The translations under genes were made by a program, and so were the position numbers. DNA of 64,000 nt from Agrypnia vestita (taxonomy: Eukaryota; Arthropoda; Insecta; Trichoptera; Phryganeidae), in assembly GCA_016648135.1 (NCBI GenBank), contig JADDOH010002333.1, positions 1-64,000 on the forward strand. Direction: 5' to 3'. This document shows, piece by piece, positions 1 to 12,025 of the stretch. The notes beneath the pieces are model-generated. The model saw only the letters and a list, made by a program, of their open reading frames with translations. It searched no databases and was not told where the DNA came from. Positions within the stretch are counted from its first letter, which is position 1, and every line of letters begins with the position of its first letter.

Positions 1-1200
1 TAAAACATATAAAACCGTTTCATGTGGCCGGGATTATTACGCGCGTTGGGGAAAGTCTATAAGGTAAAAATATGTTTAATTTGATTCGGGTATTTTATAT
101 TTTATGGAAGATATTTGCCTCGCGGACTTAAACTATGAAAAATGTTTCAATTAGTTCTGGTTATACTTTAGGAGTGATGTAAACTTCGCGGTTGTATAAT
201 TTGGGGTACTTCGTATTGTACGAAAACGTAAATCTCGCGTATAAAAACGCGTATAAAAAAACGTATATCATGTATTCAAACATATAAAAACTTCTAGTAC
301 ATTGTTTCGATAGACCGTGGTTGTATTATACTTATAAAGATGTTATGGGGCCTCGTTATATTGAAAATATATATAAACCGCCTGGGGCCGGGTCTTCTTA
401 TTTATAAACTATATAAGATTTCGATACATTTAGTTATATAAAATGCTATCATTCGGGAATTCGCGTTTCATTTTAAGCATATATAAATATAGGGTCCCGT
501 TTTTAAACAATGTTAGTGTTTCGTTTAGAATTCGCGCCTTCATTTAATAAATATGAAACATGTAGATTTCAATTAGAACTATTTTAAAATGTTTCGTTTA
601 GAATTCGCGCCTTCATTTAGTAAATATGAAACATGTAGATTTCAATTAGAACTATTTTAAAATGTTTCGTTTAGAAATTCGCGTCTTGTATTATAAATGT
701 GAAAATTATAGTATTCGTTTTGAGCTAAAACGTGTGAACATAGAAACACTACAGTTTTGACCGCTATTTTGTTTACTATGCCTAGGACATTCTTGCGGTG
801 TATTAGGCTTGATGGTAAAATTTAAACTCTTACTCTGTTTAAAATATACGTAGTGTCTCCACCTAGATTGGCTTCACGATATACCTTATGAAATTTGTAA
901 GTTCCGTTGTCCTAAAATTATATAAAATTACCTTCGTTTAGATCGGGTTATATCATATTCCTCGTGGAACGCGTAAACCTCGTTGTCCTGAAACTAAATA
1001 AGGATGTTTCATCTAGACCGGGTTCATTTTACATTTTAGGAAGAATATAAGTCCCGCGTCTTTCACTACATAAAATGGATTTGGTAAGATTGGGGTTGTT
1101 TATACTTGCAGAAATTACAGAATCCCGTTATTCCTAAACTATATTAAAATGATAAATTATATTAAAATGATTTAAACTATATTAAAATTTGCCGGAGAGT
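1..1200. repeat. Degenerate satellite-like region
   Basis: The stretch is built from loosely related units about 55-75 bases long. Each carries a variant of a 'gtttcatctagaccgggtt'-like core followed by AT-rich sequence and a 'cctcg/ccgcg' element. The copies are too diverged for exact boundaries, but the rhythm continues across the whole stretch. No open reading frame of interest was seen. Confidence 0.5.
518..700. repeat. 73-bp tandem repeat, about 2.4 copies
   Basis: The word 'gtttcgtttagaattcgcg' starts at 518 and 591, and a variant starts at 664, so the period is exactly 73. The first two copies are almost identical and the third decays after about 35 bases. This looks like a recent local expansion of the surrounding satellite-like sequence. 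Confidence 0.9.
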
Positions 1201-1267
1201 GGATATCAAATATTCGAGATGATAATAAAATTATTTATTTTTTTTTTTTATTTATTTGTTTACGCCC

Positions 1268-1555
1268 ATTAGGCTTTTACATAAAGAGTATAAAATAAAT
1301 TTCAAAAGCACATACATTAAAAGTTTCAGGAATAGCACCAAATCATGAGTATAAAAATTAAAAATGTAGAGTAGGTAACGAGCAGCAATGCGTATAGGCT
1401 TTTACATGAAAAAATATATCATAAAATTAAAAGAACATACATTAAACAATATAAATTACAAGTAGCAAATTATTAAAAGTACCGGAATAGCACCAAAACA
1501 TGAGTACAGAAATTAAAAATATAAAGTACAAAGCGGCAATGTGTACGAAAAATAT
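1268..1555. repeat. Imperfect tandem duplication of about 130 bp
   Basis: Two related units share, in order, 'ggcttttacat', 'acatacattaaa', 'ggaatagcacca', 'catgagta' and 'aaattaaaaat'. The first starts near 1270 and the second near 1397. No gene is visible between 1200 and 1910. Confidence 0.65.
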
Positions 1556-1910
1556 ATATTACCCACCATTACATATTAACAGCTGAAGTCAGTAACGAAG
1601 CAGTATTGCCTCTTTAAGTGTAAACTTTACTTTCTCCAGACTGTCGACGAAGATGTCAATCATGCAACTATATTCATTACATTATATTAAGAATAATATA
1701 ATTTTGTTACCAATGCACAAACTTGGCAATGAACTACCTACATATGTCGACATTTTAAATCTATCTCTCTCAAAATTTAAAAAAACATTATATGATCATT
1801 TCCTTTCAAAATATTAAATTTTTATATAATGTCTTAAATTTTTTATATATATAGCTGGCTATTCAAATTTAATATTGCTATATTATCGGTGAATAAAAAT
1901 TTCTGAGATC

Positions 1911-2520
1911 ACTACTTTACACCTTTTTGCATATATACCTTTTTTTTTCATAAATGTCTAACCTCATTATGTTTAAATTATGTATATATACTTTTTTTAC
2001 ATCTATACCCTTTATTTTTCTTTTACATTTAATCGTTTGTTGTATTTTAATTATGTATAAACCTGCTACTTTACACTTTTGCATATATACTTTTTTTTAC
2101 ATATATTTCTAACCTCATTACGTTTAAACTATGTATATATATACCTTTTTACAGTTATACCCTTTATTTTTCTTTTACATTTAATCGTTTGTTGTATTTT
2201 AATTATGTATAAACCTGCTACTTTACACTTTTGCATATATACTTTTTTTACATATATTTCTAACCTCATTACGTTTAAACTATGTATATATATACCTTTT
2301 TACAGTTATACCCTTTATTTTCTTTTACATTTAATCGTTTGTTGTATTTTAATTATGTATAAACCTGCTACTTTACACTTTTTGCATATATACTTTTTAC
2401 ATATATGTCTAACCTCATTATGTTTAAACTATGTATATATACTTTTTTACATTTATACCCTTTATTTTTCTTTTACATTTAATCGGTTGTTGTATTTTAA
2501 TTATGTATAAACCTGTTGTA
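1911..2520. repeat. About 150-bp tandem repeat, four copies
   Basis: The phrase 'cctgctactttacac' recurs at 2062, 2214 and 2364. A diverged copy lies at about 1912 and a truncated one starts at 2512, so the periods are 152, 150 and 148 bases. Each unit is T-rich with ATATAT tracts. A 143-codon reading frame in this stretch is only the repeat read through and is not a gene. Confidence 0.9.
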
Positions 2521-2539
2521 AAAGGCTATTAAGCCGTGT

Positions 2540-2544
2540 AATTA

Positions 2545-2622
<78 letters not shown>

Positions 2623-2650
2623 CATAATAATAATAATAATAATAAGAATA
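2540..2650. repeat. (AAT)n microsatellite
   Basis: An almost pure run of AAT trinucleotides with one 'atc' and one 'aag' interruption. Confidence 0.97.
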
Positions 2651-3598
2651 AAACTAAATCGGCGGACCCTAAAAGTAATATGTATTGACCTTATAAAGAT
2701 GTAGACTAGTGGGGTTTTATTATAGAAGCACTCAATTCTTTAACAACAACAAGTGGACAAGTGGTTGCTTCATGGGTTTGTTAAAACTTATAAATGGATG
2801 GAATCCTAGATTCAAAGCTTAATCCCGGTATTTCGGATAAATATAAGAATATGTAACATCGGAAAATAACGGGTAACGGGTTTTATGAAAAATATCGGTG
2901 CGTATAATCATTATAGTATGATCATTAGAATTGGAGTCTAGTCTCGATGACCCGGGAAGTACGGATACGTAAGACGGAAATAAGGACTATGTTGCAGTAT
3001 TATTAAGATATATAAATACTTACAATTGTCGAGCTAGAGTCTAATTCCGGTATCTCGAGGAATATAAAATCAAGGAAAAGAAAATAATGTCTAGTTTCGG
3101 TTTGATTAAGGTATATAAACCGTATAGTTGCCGAGGCTGGATACTAAGCCCCAGCTACGGAAACTTATAAGCGCGTAATGGCAGGATCAAAGGTTAGGTC
3201 GCGAACTATAATTAATTAGGGGCCTGTGAATCGTGTGCGCGTGCAAGGCAAGTGTCCGCAATCCTTAAGTATAAAGTGAGGTACATAAAGTGAAACTACG
3301 ATGCACTGGAATGGATATAATCGGCGGCAGATGGGTAAGTCATGTCATCCTCTTTCCGTTTTGAGATTATAACGATATATAAAGGTGGCGCACGATTAAG
3401 AAGAATGGTCTCGGGTTCGACACCCCAGACAGAGACGGAAGAAGCGCCGACAGTGAAAGCTAACCCCTGTACCGTAAACTTTACATATGTTTTCCCACAG
3501 GTGTTCTTTGCATGTTGGATCCGTACTGACCATAATAGGGGCGAATTAATTCGCCAAATAACCCTTCTCTGCATGTGTGTGAACTTCCAGGGATCGCG
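2651..3598. other. Gene-free transition, GC-richer at the end
   Basis: From 2651 to 3300 only degenerate AT-rich sequence is seen. From 3300 to 3600 GC content rises and both strands are open for about 92 codons. A TATA-like 'gatatataaagg' lies near 3373 and a tRNA B-box-like 'gggttcgacacccc' near 3413. The double-strand openness and lack of a recognisable domain argue against a confident gene; a decayed retroelement is the likelier source. Confidence 0.35.
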
Positions 3599-3895
3599 CG
3601 GCCCGTGTGCTCGACGCCGAATTTAATTATTCATTTCTATTTATTTATTTAATTGATGATTCATTAATACATTAGGTGTTTATTTGTCTATTCATATGCC
3701 GCGTCCCAGTTATATATAGTCAGGCGGCGTTTCGATAGCATCATCATCGGCCCGTGTGCTCGACGCCGAACTTAATTATTCATTTCTATTTATTTATTTA
3801 ATTGATGATTCATTAATTAATTAGGTATTTATTTGTCTATTCATATGCCGCGTCCCAGTTATATATAGTCAGGCGGCGTTTCGATAGCATCATCA
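3599..3895. repeat. 149-bp direct duplication
   Basis: The word 'cggcccgtgtgctcgacgcc' occurs at 3599 and 3748. The following bases are nearly identical in both copies, ending in the first units of the CAT-rich minisatellite. This is a recent duplication at the left edge of that array. Confidence 0.9.
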
Positions 3896-4910
3896 TCATC
3901 ACCATCATCAGCAGTGTCCCAGTTATATATTGTCAGGAGACGTTTCAATAGTACCATCAACATCATCATCATTAGCAGTGTCCCAGTTATATATTGTTAG
4001 GAGACGTTTCAATAGCATCATCATCATCACCATCATTAGCAGCGTCCCAGTTGTATGTAGTCAGGAGGCGTTTCGATAGTATCATCATCACCATCATTAG
4101 CAGTGTCCCAGTTGTATATAGTCAGGAGGCGTTTCAATAGTATCATCATCATCATCATCATTAGCAGTGTCCCAGTTATATATACAGTCAGGAGGCGTTT
4201 AGATAGTATCATCATAATCATCATTAGTGGCGTTTCAGTTATATATAGTCAGGAAGCGTTTCGATAGTATCATCAACATCATCGTCATCAGCAGTGTCCC
4301 AGTTATATATTGTCAGGAGACGTTTCAACAGCATCATCATCATCACCATCATTAGCAGCGTCCCAGTTGTATATAGTCAGGAGGCGTTGCGATAGTATCT
4401 TCATCATCACCATCATTAGCAGTGTCCCAGTTATATATAGTCAGGGTGCGTTTCGATAGCATCATCATCATCATCATCATCATTAGCGGTGTTTCAGCTA
4501 TATATATCGTCAGGAGTCGTTATGATAGTATCATCATCATCATTAGCGGTGTTTCGGCTATATATAGTCAGGAGACGTTACGATAGTATCATCATCATCA
4601 TCATCATCACTAGCGGTGGTCCAGCTATATATCGTCAGGAGGCGTTTCGATAGTATCACCAACATCATCATCATTAGCAGTGTCCCAGTTATATATCGTC
4701 AGGAGACGTTCCAATAGTATCATCATCATCATCATCATTAGCGGTGTCCCAGTCATATATAGTCAGGAGGCGTTCCGATAGTATCATCATCATCATTAGC
4801 GGTGTCTCAGATATATATCGTCAGGAAACGTTACGATAGTATCATCATCATCATCATCATCACTAGCGGTGGTTCAGATAAATATCATCAGGTGACGTTT
4901 CGATAGTGAC
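3690..4910. repeat. CAT-rich minisatellite, about 18 units of ~65 bp
   Basis: Each unit has a conserved core 'gtcccagttatatat-gtcagga-gcgtttcgatag' followed by a variable number of CAT triplets. The core 'gtcagg' or a variant appears at about 3719, 3867, 3932, 3996, 4059, 4121, 4186, 4248, 4311, 4375, 4439, 4509, 4567, 4633, 4697, 4761, 4819 and 4886. Internal CAT numbers differ from unit to unit, so it is a minisatellite with nested microsatellites. Small ORFs here are repeat read-through. Confidence 0.95.
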
Positions 4911-5720
4911 AACATCATCTTCATCAGTGAAGGCAGGGTTCCAGTTACACATCAGCCGGAGAAAATTAGTCAGATCCCATCATCATCGATGGCAGGATTC
5001 TAGCTGTACACCATTTGGAGAAAATACACCGACATCCCTGGCCAGGGGCTAGGCATATCCCTACTGTCCAGATCCACCTTTCCATCTACTAATACGAGGG
5101 GTCATGGCCTCGTGAAACCACATGGCAACCAACCATTACAAGTATTTATTTATGTATTGTATATGTATGTATATGTATGTATATTATATTTTATTAGTAT
5201 GTATCTATTCGTACGTAGTGTATGAGGGGGCTCTTCACGGGTGGCACAACACCCGTGCGGATGTCTTCCCTCGTCTGGAATGGATTGAACGTATTGATGC
5301 ATATCAGATTATAATAAGTACTACCTGGGAGGGTGGTTGCAGTCACTGTAGTGTCGCGAATGGCCAATGGGCTGCAGTTGCTCACAGGCGAGGGTTGGGG
5401 AGCCTAGGAAACTCCCCTTCCCCACTCGCATATTTTTGACTTGACAGGTGGCCCGGGACCATCTTTACAGTAGCTTCAGTATATATACCGTAGTTTAACT
5501 TAGTTTAACCTGGAGGAGTTGGAATTCGGGGGGCAAACTGGCTCTGAGCCCGGACGCCAGACACTGACGCGAGGGAGGGACACAGAAGAGGCCCAACATG
5601 AAAAGGCGCATCCAGGCTCAGGTCAACGTATCCGGAACTCGTGTCGGGAGAAGGAAGATGGGATCAGTCACCGATGAGCCTTTGGGTATGGAGGGGCCGA
5701 ATTTAAAGCAACCACATTTT
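4911..5720. other. GC-richer single-copy or old-repeat DNA, unresolved
   Basis: After the minisatellite decays (to about 5030) the sequence becomes GC-richer. It contains an inverted repeat CACGGGTG/CACCCGTG near 5238-5259. Short frames are open on both strands: plus strand about 5122-5439, and plus strand about 5507-5675 with a charged, Glu/Arg-rich reading. No known domain is recognised. A decayed retroelement or a 5' untranslated exon are both possible. Confidence 0.3.
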
Positions 5721-6228
5721 CCGCGTACACATACATTTACACATACCTTCTACAAACCCCTTATCCATTAGAACCCAACGTACCACTAGAATGAGACATA
5801 GGGCCAGATACAGGTGACGGAACTTAGGCCGGCTAGTAAATAAACGTAACAATGTAATTGATATTAAGATAATGCAGAGTAAATATAAAAGATCGTAGGG
5901 AATAAGCACAGCGAGATAACGGCGGAAGATAAAATTATTAATCAGCGAGGGCGTCGAAGACGGAATCATCCATAGGAGCGGCTACGAAGGACTCGAGGGC
6001 TTTCAGGGGATCTATGTACTCTATATGTGCATGCGCATGTGATAACGGCACGTCACTAACCTTTCCAGTGGATGGCGGTCGATCCCATACAGGTAGGACA
6101 ATGGGGGATCGAGCGGAGAGGGCATGGAAGCAGAGGATCGCGCACTCTGGAAGCGCAGCTACACCAGATGCAGTGGTTTCAGTCCGTAGGAATGATAGGT
6201 AAATAATATAGGGCCACGGAACATAGTA
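5705..6228 (-). CDS. Possible coding exon(s), unrecognised product
   Basis: Read on the minus strand, a frame is open from about 6227 to a TAA near 5937, about 97 codons. It lacks an early Met, so an upstream exon would be needed. Its composition is mixed and protein-like: it includes VWDRPPSTGKVSDVPL and ends in an acidic ...MDDSVFDALAD stop. A second frame starts at the same ATG region, shifted (MIPSSTP...). It runs about 85 hydrophobic codons with likely membrane segments, and a GTATGTG donor-like site follows near 5745. The plus strand is also open for 62 codons at 6014-6202 with plausible composition. I cannot tell which strand, if any, is coding. The region stands out because its GC content is higher than its neighbours'. 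Confidence 0.25.
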
Positions 6229-7505
6229 TGTTTAGCAATTGCACCGTAGGGCTTAATTGACGTGCTAGGTAGTTTTGTTTGCGTTTTCCATGAACATTCA
6301 CGAACTTCATACCCCAGTATTTAATTTAAGTTTAGCTTGCGATAGGGTTACCACAAAACCAATTCATCCCCTATAGTTCGAAACAAAAAATTACACAACG
6401 TGAACTGGGGAGGTCTTGAATAAAGCGAGGGTGTTTGGAAATACTACGTTAAAAACCGTAGAGCCTTCATCCGACGTAGATAGATAGCTTGTTTGCCTCT
6501 AACAAGGCGTAAACTCAGTTAGGAGTAGGATCGAGCTGAAAGGCGAAGAAGAGGAGCCATCACAATATGTTTTAAAAGTTACTAAGAATCTACGCATGCG
6601 AAGCCGTGCGGGTAAGCTAGTCAGTTATAAAAATGCGTTAAAGTAATTTCATTTAGTATTTAATGTGGCAATTAATATTTTTTCTGATTTCTAGGCAATT
6701 CTTTGTTTAGAAATATATATTATTTCTTTTAAAGCTGGGTAAGTATTTGCTTATTTTAACGACATTCTTTCTTCAAATTGACATTTCGGTAGATTTTAAT
6801 GTGACGATATTTCATCGTATTTGTATCGAGTAGATTGTCTTTAAAAATAGGAGATTAGATATATCCGTGATGAACGTTACCATTTTAATCTATTATATAT
6901 TAAAATAATCCATGATTGTTATTGTATTACAACTGACAAAAAGCAAGCCATAAATTATCGCTGTAAAATGGGAATTTATAAACACGCTCATCTGTACAAG
7001 TTCAATGTACTAACTGGCACAAATTGTTATTTTCCTGTAAGTACTAAATTTATTTTTTAAAATTTATTTAACGCCATTTATAAATAATAAAGGTAAAGTA
7101 TTACAATATAAAGTAATAACCCAAGCTACAGTATGTGTAAGAAGTAGTATACGTGAGTATTATCATTATGTATTACCCGAGAACACTCCATAAACCACTT
7201 CAAACAATTCACACCGAAACCGTGAAAGCCAGCACGTTAAGAGATGCGAGATGTCATTAGTTAGGGAGAAGATAATAAGATCTTTGTACGAACGACATCT
7301 TGATATCTAAACACAATTTCTTCAAGTCTCAATATTTTTTTGAACTACTTTTGTTATATGTTTTTGTTTAAATATATAATATTTTATTTTATTATTATTA
7401 TTATTATTATTATGATCATTATACCATTGGCCGCGAAACAAATTTTTTTAATAAATAAGTGAAGTAACAATAAAGAAAACAAATAGGTATATTCTAATTA
7501 ATAAA
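6229..7505. other. AT-rich DNA without visible gene
   Basis: No open frame, RNA fold or clear repeat is seen, apart from a short (ATT)n run near 7388-7412 that lies just left of a SINE. Confidence 0.6.
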
Positions 7506-7507
7506 TG

Positions 7508-7715
7508 CGGCGGGCCTTGTAGCGAAGTGGGTATGCGGCTTATGTATGTAGGTATGAGTAGGTGGCTTCCCACACCGAGGGTACCGGGTTCGATTCCCGG
7601 TGAGGTAAAAATTTTAATCTATGTGATATATCAACCCTGGGTGTTTTGTGATGTCTTTCGCTTCTGTAATTGGTCCTCGTGGCCTGTTGAAGCGTAAAAA
7701 AAGAAAAAAAAATGT
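7508..7715 (+). mobile_element. tRNA-headed SINE, family 1, copy a
   Basis: The 5' head has a pol III A-box-like 'tagcgaagtggg' and a perfect B box GGTTCGATTCC at 7587-7597 inside a tRNA-like T arm (ccggg...cccgg). The tail contains 'tctatgtgat', 'cctgggtgttttgtgat', 'gcttctgtaattgg' and 'ggcctgttgaagc', then an A-rich end. All of these blocks recur in the same order at 31694-31880, which proves a dispersed family. An insertion of about 20 bases between A and B boxes is specific to this copy. Confidence 0.88.
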
Positions 7716-9110
7716 TCATTAAAAAAATATTTTATTATTTGTTTTAATTTACCTTTATTTTATCGATTACACCACATGTTCAAAATTAAAATAAATAATA
7801 AAAAAAAATTTTTTAATGTCCATCTATAGAGTTGCTCAACCAATTGAAAAAATAATTAGCAATTCAATGTACAAAGTTTAAGAAAATTAACTAACTATTC
7901 AATGTACAAAGTCACTTAAAACAATTAAACTTAACGCTTTTCTTTTAATCACACTATATATAACTCGTAAATTAACATTTTATTATCGCTGGTAACACGT
8001 ATTTAACATTCACTAGAACATTCCATCCTAGTCTCCATTTATTTATTTCACCAATTAGGTACTTCGTTAGATATTTGTCGCTTCGCAATTCACAACTAGC
8101 CACCCTGAGCGTTGTCTCGCGGCTCGTGCGTACTTCACACTGAATCGAACTGTCAAACACGAAAACTCAACTCCCGCCGCGGCGTAGTTCCGTATTTACA
8201 CTTTAATGCTGATTTAATTCGTCACTTACCGTCTGTTCTAGTTGTTTGTAGACGTTACGCGAAGGTTGTAAATAATTGTAAATTTCTGTAGACCATTTCC
8301 GATGATTCCATTGTGTTGTTCTAAGTGACATATTACCAGAGGTTTGGACAGTGCGTAAATTCTTTCAAGCGTCTCGTTATAAATATAATATTTATTTGTA
8401 AAAAATATGTTAAATATAATCGTGTCGTAAAATTACTGTGCAGTTTGGTACATACTAACATTAAAAATTATAATCAAATAATAAAACAAAAAAAAATCAA
8501 GTACACAGGAACAAGCCCGACATCTAGTTTAAAGAAATACACCCTTTTATGGTCTCGCTATTGGATCATTGTAATAGAATAAACAGTTGTTTGCCAACAG
8601 TGAAGCTGTATAAAGTGCAGTCTGTATTCAATGCAGCGGTCCGACTGATATTTAGTGAGGGAAATTAAATATTTAAAATAGGGAGAGATCGCCTCCATTG
8701 GACCAGAATCCAAGCGAGGTTAGACTACACAAAGCCTTTAATGAAGTGGTTTGTTGGGAGATACTGATGGACGAGATAGCCCGTACGATTGTTAGTAAAT
8801 TGTAAGAGTCAATGTATTGTCAACATATTTTCTGCATTGTCGGAGGGGGACCATAATTATAACCTTCATATAATAATTTTATTTATAAGGGATCTTAGGC
8901 ATGCTCCACTAGTAGTTAGGATGCCAGATGAGGGAGGATACTAAGAAGAACTGTAATATGAGATTCTTTCTGTTCCCGTAAAAAAAAAACTAATTTGGAG
9001 TTAAGAGAGAATTTTTTCAAATAGCCTCCTACTACGGCCATTTTTTATCACATACGGAATTAATAACATTTGTTTTTAAGTACTATATAAATTTATAATT
9101 TTCTAATTTG
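7716..9110. other. Mixed DNA, GC-richer patch 8090-8250
   Basis: Mostly AT-rich. Around 8090-8250 GC content rises, and a minus-strand donor-like site (GTAAGTGACG) lies near 8222-8231. The sequence upstream of it on that strand has a 17-codon frame ending before the site. A non-coding first exon is conceivable but not supported further. Confidence 0.3.
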
Positions 9111-9114
9111 CCTT

Positions 9115-9157
9115 ATGAGGGCATTATCAATTTTGATGTGACTGATAATGCCCTCAT
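9115..9157. repeat. Perfect short hairpin
   Basis: ATGAGGGCATTATCA at 9115-9129 is exactly complementary to TGATAATGCCCTCAT at 9143-9157 with a 13-base loop. A T/A-rich stretch follows. It may be the core of a small fold-back element. Confidence 0.85.
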
Positions 9158-9299
9158 TTAGAATTTAAAAAAAAAAAAGTTTTTATTTCAATATCAAGGA
9201 TCCGTGTCTAAATCTAGACTACGAAAGATGGACTCATAACAAAAGAGAAGTGTATGTAAAAATACACGTTGAGCATGACGCCAAGAGATAGAAAATATA

Positions 9300-9520
9300 C
9301 ACATTTATGATTCAAGAAAATAAATTGGCAATGGCCTAGCCGCATCACTTTGAAGACGAATAATTGCTATACAAATGTCGTCACCCGATAATACCCCAGG
9401 AGAAAAAGAGACAGAAAGAATAATCAAATTATGCGGAAATACATGGCAACGTTCAACGCTAGACAGAGAAAAATTTGTCCGTCAATGTCTGACGTTAACG
9501 CTACCACATGACAGAAATAA
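9300..9520 (+). pseudogene. Non-LTR retrotransposon C-terminal remnant
   Basis: A plus-strand frame reads ...IIKLCGNTWQRSTLDREKF... This resembles the 'W-x-R-x-A-x-DR-x-x-W' tail found after the reverse transcriptase in many arthropod non-LTR elements. The frame is short and there is no polymerase core, so this is a decayed fragment. Clade unknown. Confidence 0.5.
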
Positions 9521-10349
9521 TAAAGGTACATAAAATAAGAAGTTGAAAATGAGGTATAAAAAGCAAAAAGAAAAAAGAATATTTATCAATGTTCGTCACT
9601 AACTTTACCAAGACGCTACGCTAGGTAGCGCTTTTTATTAAGCCATGAGCTATATCTAGTCTCAAATAAAATTATATATTTCTTAGTATGTATATGTGAT
9701 GTTAGCGTAATGTACTTTCATTAAAAAAACTTTCTCTATTTAATTGCCTCCCTGTTCCGCATCATTGTAATAATCTTATTTTGTACGGTAAACTTAATAA
9801 AGAAATACACGTTATTTGATGTTATCCTAAAAATTTTACCCATAAAACTTTTGCGGTCTACCTATATACTCCCTTTTTTATTACCCATGATGTACGCGGA
9901 AGATTTTTTCAAGATTTTCATTTTCCGAGATGGAGAACAGACACATATACCTTTCCTTATATCATGGAAGTATTAATACTTATATGTATGTATGTACTAA
10001 CCTTCTTTGAATATGTCACTTAATACATATATTTCTTTGCATGGGTGTGTTATTGTTTTTAAAAAATACAGTTATCTATCACACTTGTGACATTCTCCGG
10101 ACCCATTCACAAGTTCATACTTTCGTGGGACTGTAAAAATTTGAAAAAATCCATCAAAATAAACTAACAAGTATCATATATATAAAATATTATGTAAACT
10201 TAAATAAAAAAAATAAAAAATGTTTATGTGTGAGCATACTCACATATTTGAATGAAATAGCAAATAAGCACCAAATAACTGACTGAAAATATCACGAAAT
10301 CCTAAATCCAGGAGAACTTCAAATTATTCTGAAACAATTGATTGAATTC
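9521..10349. other. AT-rich DNA without visible gene
   Basis: Nothing recognisable; only short homopolymer runs. Confidence 0.6.
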
Positions 10350-10580
10350 ACGAGAATGTACAAAAATATTCCAGAAATGTTCCTTTATAAGTGGCGGCAG
10401 CATTGCGTGGGGATAATTTTTGTATGACAAAAGGCGAATTCTTAGAAAGCGAGCGGGCGAACCGTACGAATATAGTAAGACAACGAATTAAGTACCAGAG
10501 TACCTAGCTGCGTAAGAAATATTCTAGTAGCGAATCGGTGCGATAGAAAGGATATAAATAAAAATTTCTACATGTATGTG
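10350..10580 (+). mobile_element. Decayed LTR fragment, same family as 32.5 kb
   Basis: Word order matches the LTR at 32545-33018. The blocks are 'cgagaatgtacaaaaatatt', 'tccagaaatgttcctttata', 'agagtacctagctgcg', 'gaaatattc' and 'gtgcgataga'. The shared order across about 200 bases with many point changes indicates an old second copy. No target duplication could be identified. Confidence 0.6.
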
Positions 10581-11489
10581 TGTAGGGTGACGTCGTGACT
10601 GATAAAAATTCATTTTTTTTGTATACATATTTTAACAATGGGTTTATTTCTAGTTGGCAATTTCTTCCAACCATCCAAACAATTTAGTTTAACAATTTAA
10701 ATATATTTGAGGTATGCAATGTTACAATGTTACAGCGACAAAACAATGTCCATACAGATGAAACGAGTAGGAGAGGTATGGGGATAAGAAATGGTTACTT
10801 TAGGTTTCTGGAAACGTAAAATTTCTGTAACCTGCTTTTGGAGGTAATTGTTTTCTGTGATGATGTTATGTCTGTGCGTAGTTGATAATGTAATTGATTA
10901 CGTATTTAAAATGTAACAACGGTTAACACAACTTTTGGTCAACGAAGTATTATTTATTTTGTAACTAAGCTTTACAGCGTCCTCCCTCCAACCTTCAAAA
11001 TATTGAAAATACTGACGTGTTTAAAAAAGATAATGGTATGGATATATGAAACCGATGCAGACAAATTAAAAATTGTACTAAAAACGACATAGAAATTTAA
11101 AAAATAATATAAATAGGAGAAACAAGACCATCTCAGGACAGAAACACCTAGTGAGGAGGACTAAGAACATAAACACCGACAACCACTTATTGTACGTACT
11201 ATTATATTACATACATATACTTGTATCTAAATAAAATCAAATAAAAAAATACCCACAGCCTAGCCGACTACACTTGGAATGAGGAGCTCAAGAATTCAGT
11301 ATTATGAGTGGAGGTGGATAGTGAAGTACTGTCAGCTGAACGGAGTGAAAGGCCATAATCGAAAGTTGAATTCAGATTTCGAGAACTGATGTCAATGGGG
11401 ATTGAAAAGGGCATTATAAAATTGTGATAAAATATGGATGTGTGGAGGTGGTATAGTCTTCCGGTTTTGGATAAGAATCTGAAGCTATA
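10581..11489. other. AT-rich DNA without visible gene
   Basis: No frame above background and no clear repeat. It may include decayed internal sequence of the minus-strand LTR element whose primer site lies at 11490-11499. Confidence 0.5.
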
Positions 11490-12025
11490 GGGGTCACCAC
11501 TCCGTTTATAGAGTCGGAGATCTCTGCTGAAGATGATGATGTAAAAGTCGCGGTGGTTTAACAGAATTTATTTGAAGTATGAAATGTTGATACAAGTTAC
11601 AATTATGACAATAAAGGTGTACAGTAAATGAGTAATAAACTCGCGAGAGCTCCCGCTTGATAGATAGCTTCCCGAGAAGTGAAACTTCGCTCGGGAAGCG
11701 CTTCGCCGTAAGAAAGACACGGGGCGAGTGAGATAATCTGCTCTGGAGATTACCGTTTATATAGTTGTCGTGGACAAAGGAATCGCAGTATCTTGCGTGT
11801 CGTGGCTTCGATCTGCAGCGTTCGCTGTTTGGGATTGCGATAGCTGTTCGTAGCATTTCTCTTGTTCGCGGCCGTCGCTCTCGTTATATTGTCCTACTTT
11901 CGATTGTGCTCAGCGCTTTCAGTGAAAAGCGCTCGACCTCTGTATTGAGGGTAACAGCCTGCCGTACTCGATGTCAACATCTGTGGTAACTCATTACACG
12001 GGTATATGTGTTTCGGGCCACCACA
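11490..12025 (-). mobile_element. LTR plus tRNA-Trp-type primer binding site
   Basis: Read on the minus strand this has LTR grammar. It starts TGTGGTGGCCCG near 12025, then has a TATA box (ctatataaacgg, complement at 11752-11763), an AATAAA signal near 11565 and an end in TTTTACA near 11540. About 40 bases on comes TGGTGACCCC at 11490-11499. That ten-base match is complementary to the 3' end of tRNA-Trp, the primer reported for CsRn1-clade Ty3/gypsy elements. The exact 3' LTR boundary is uncertain. Only one LTR is visible and no gag/pol follows on the minus strand, so the element is truncated. Frames of 116 and 74 codons inside are LTR read-through. Confidence 0.65.

Noticed and set aside
2079..2510. 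143-codon frame on the plus strand
   Set aside because: It is three turns of the ~150-bp T-rich tandem repeat; composition (Tyr/Phe/Leu/Ile) and internal repetition mirror the DNA repeat.
2540..2650. CRISPR or other spaced array
   Set aside because: No spacers; these are simple AAT repeats. The 65-bp minisatellite that follows also lacks unique spacers of constant length.
11506..11989. 116- and 74-codon overlapping frames
   Set aside because: Both lie inside an LTR with TATA, AATAAA and primer site.
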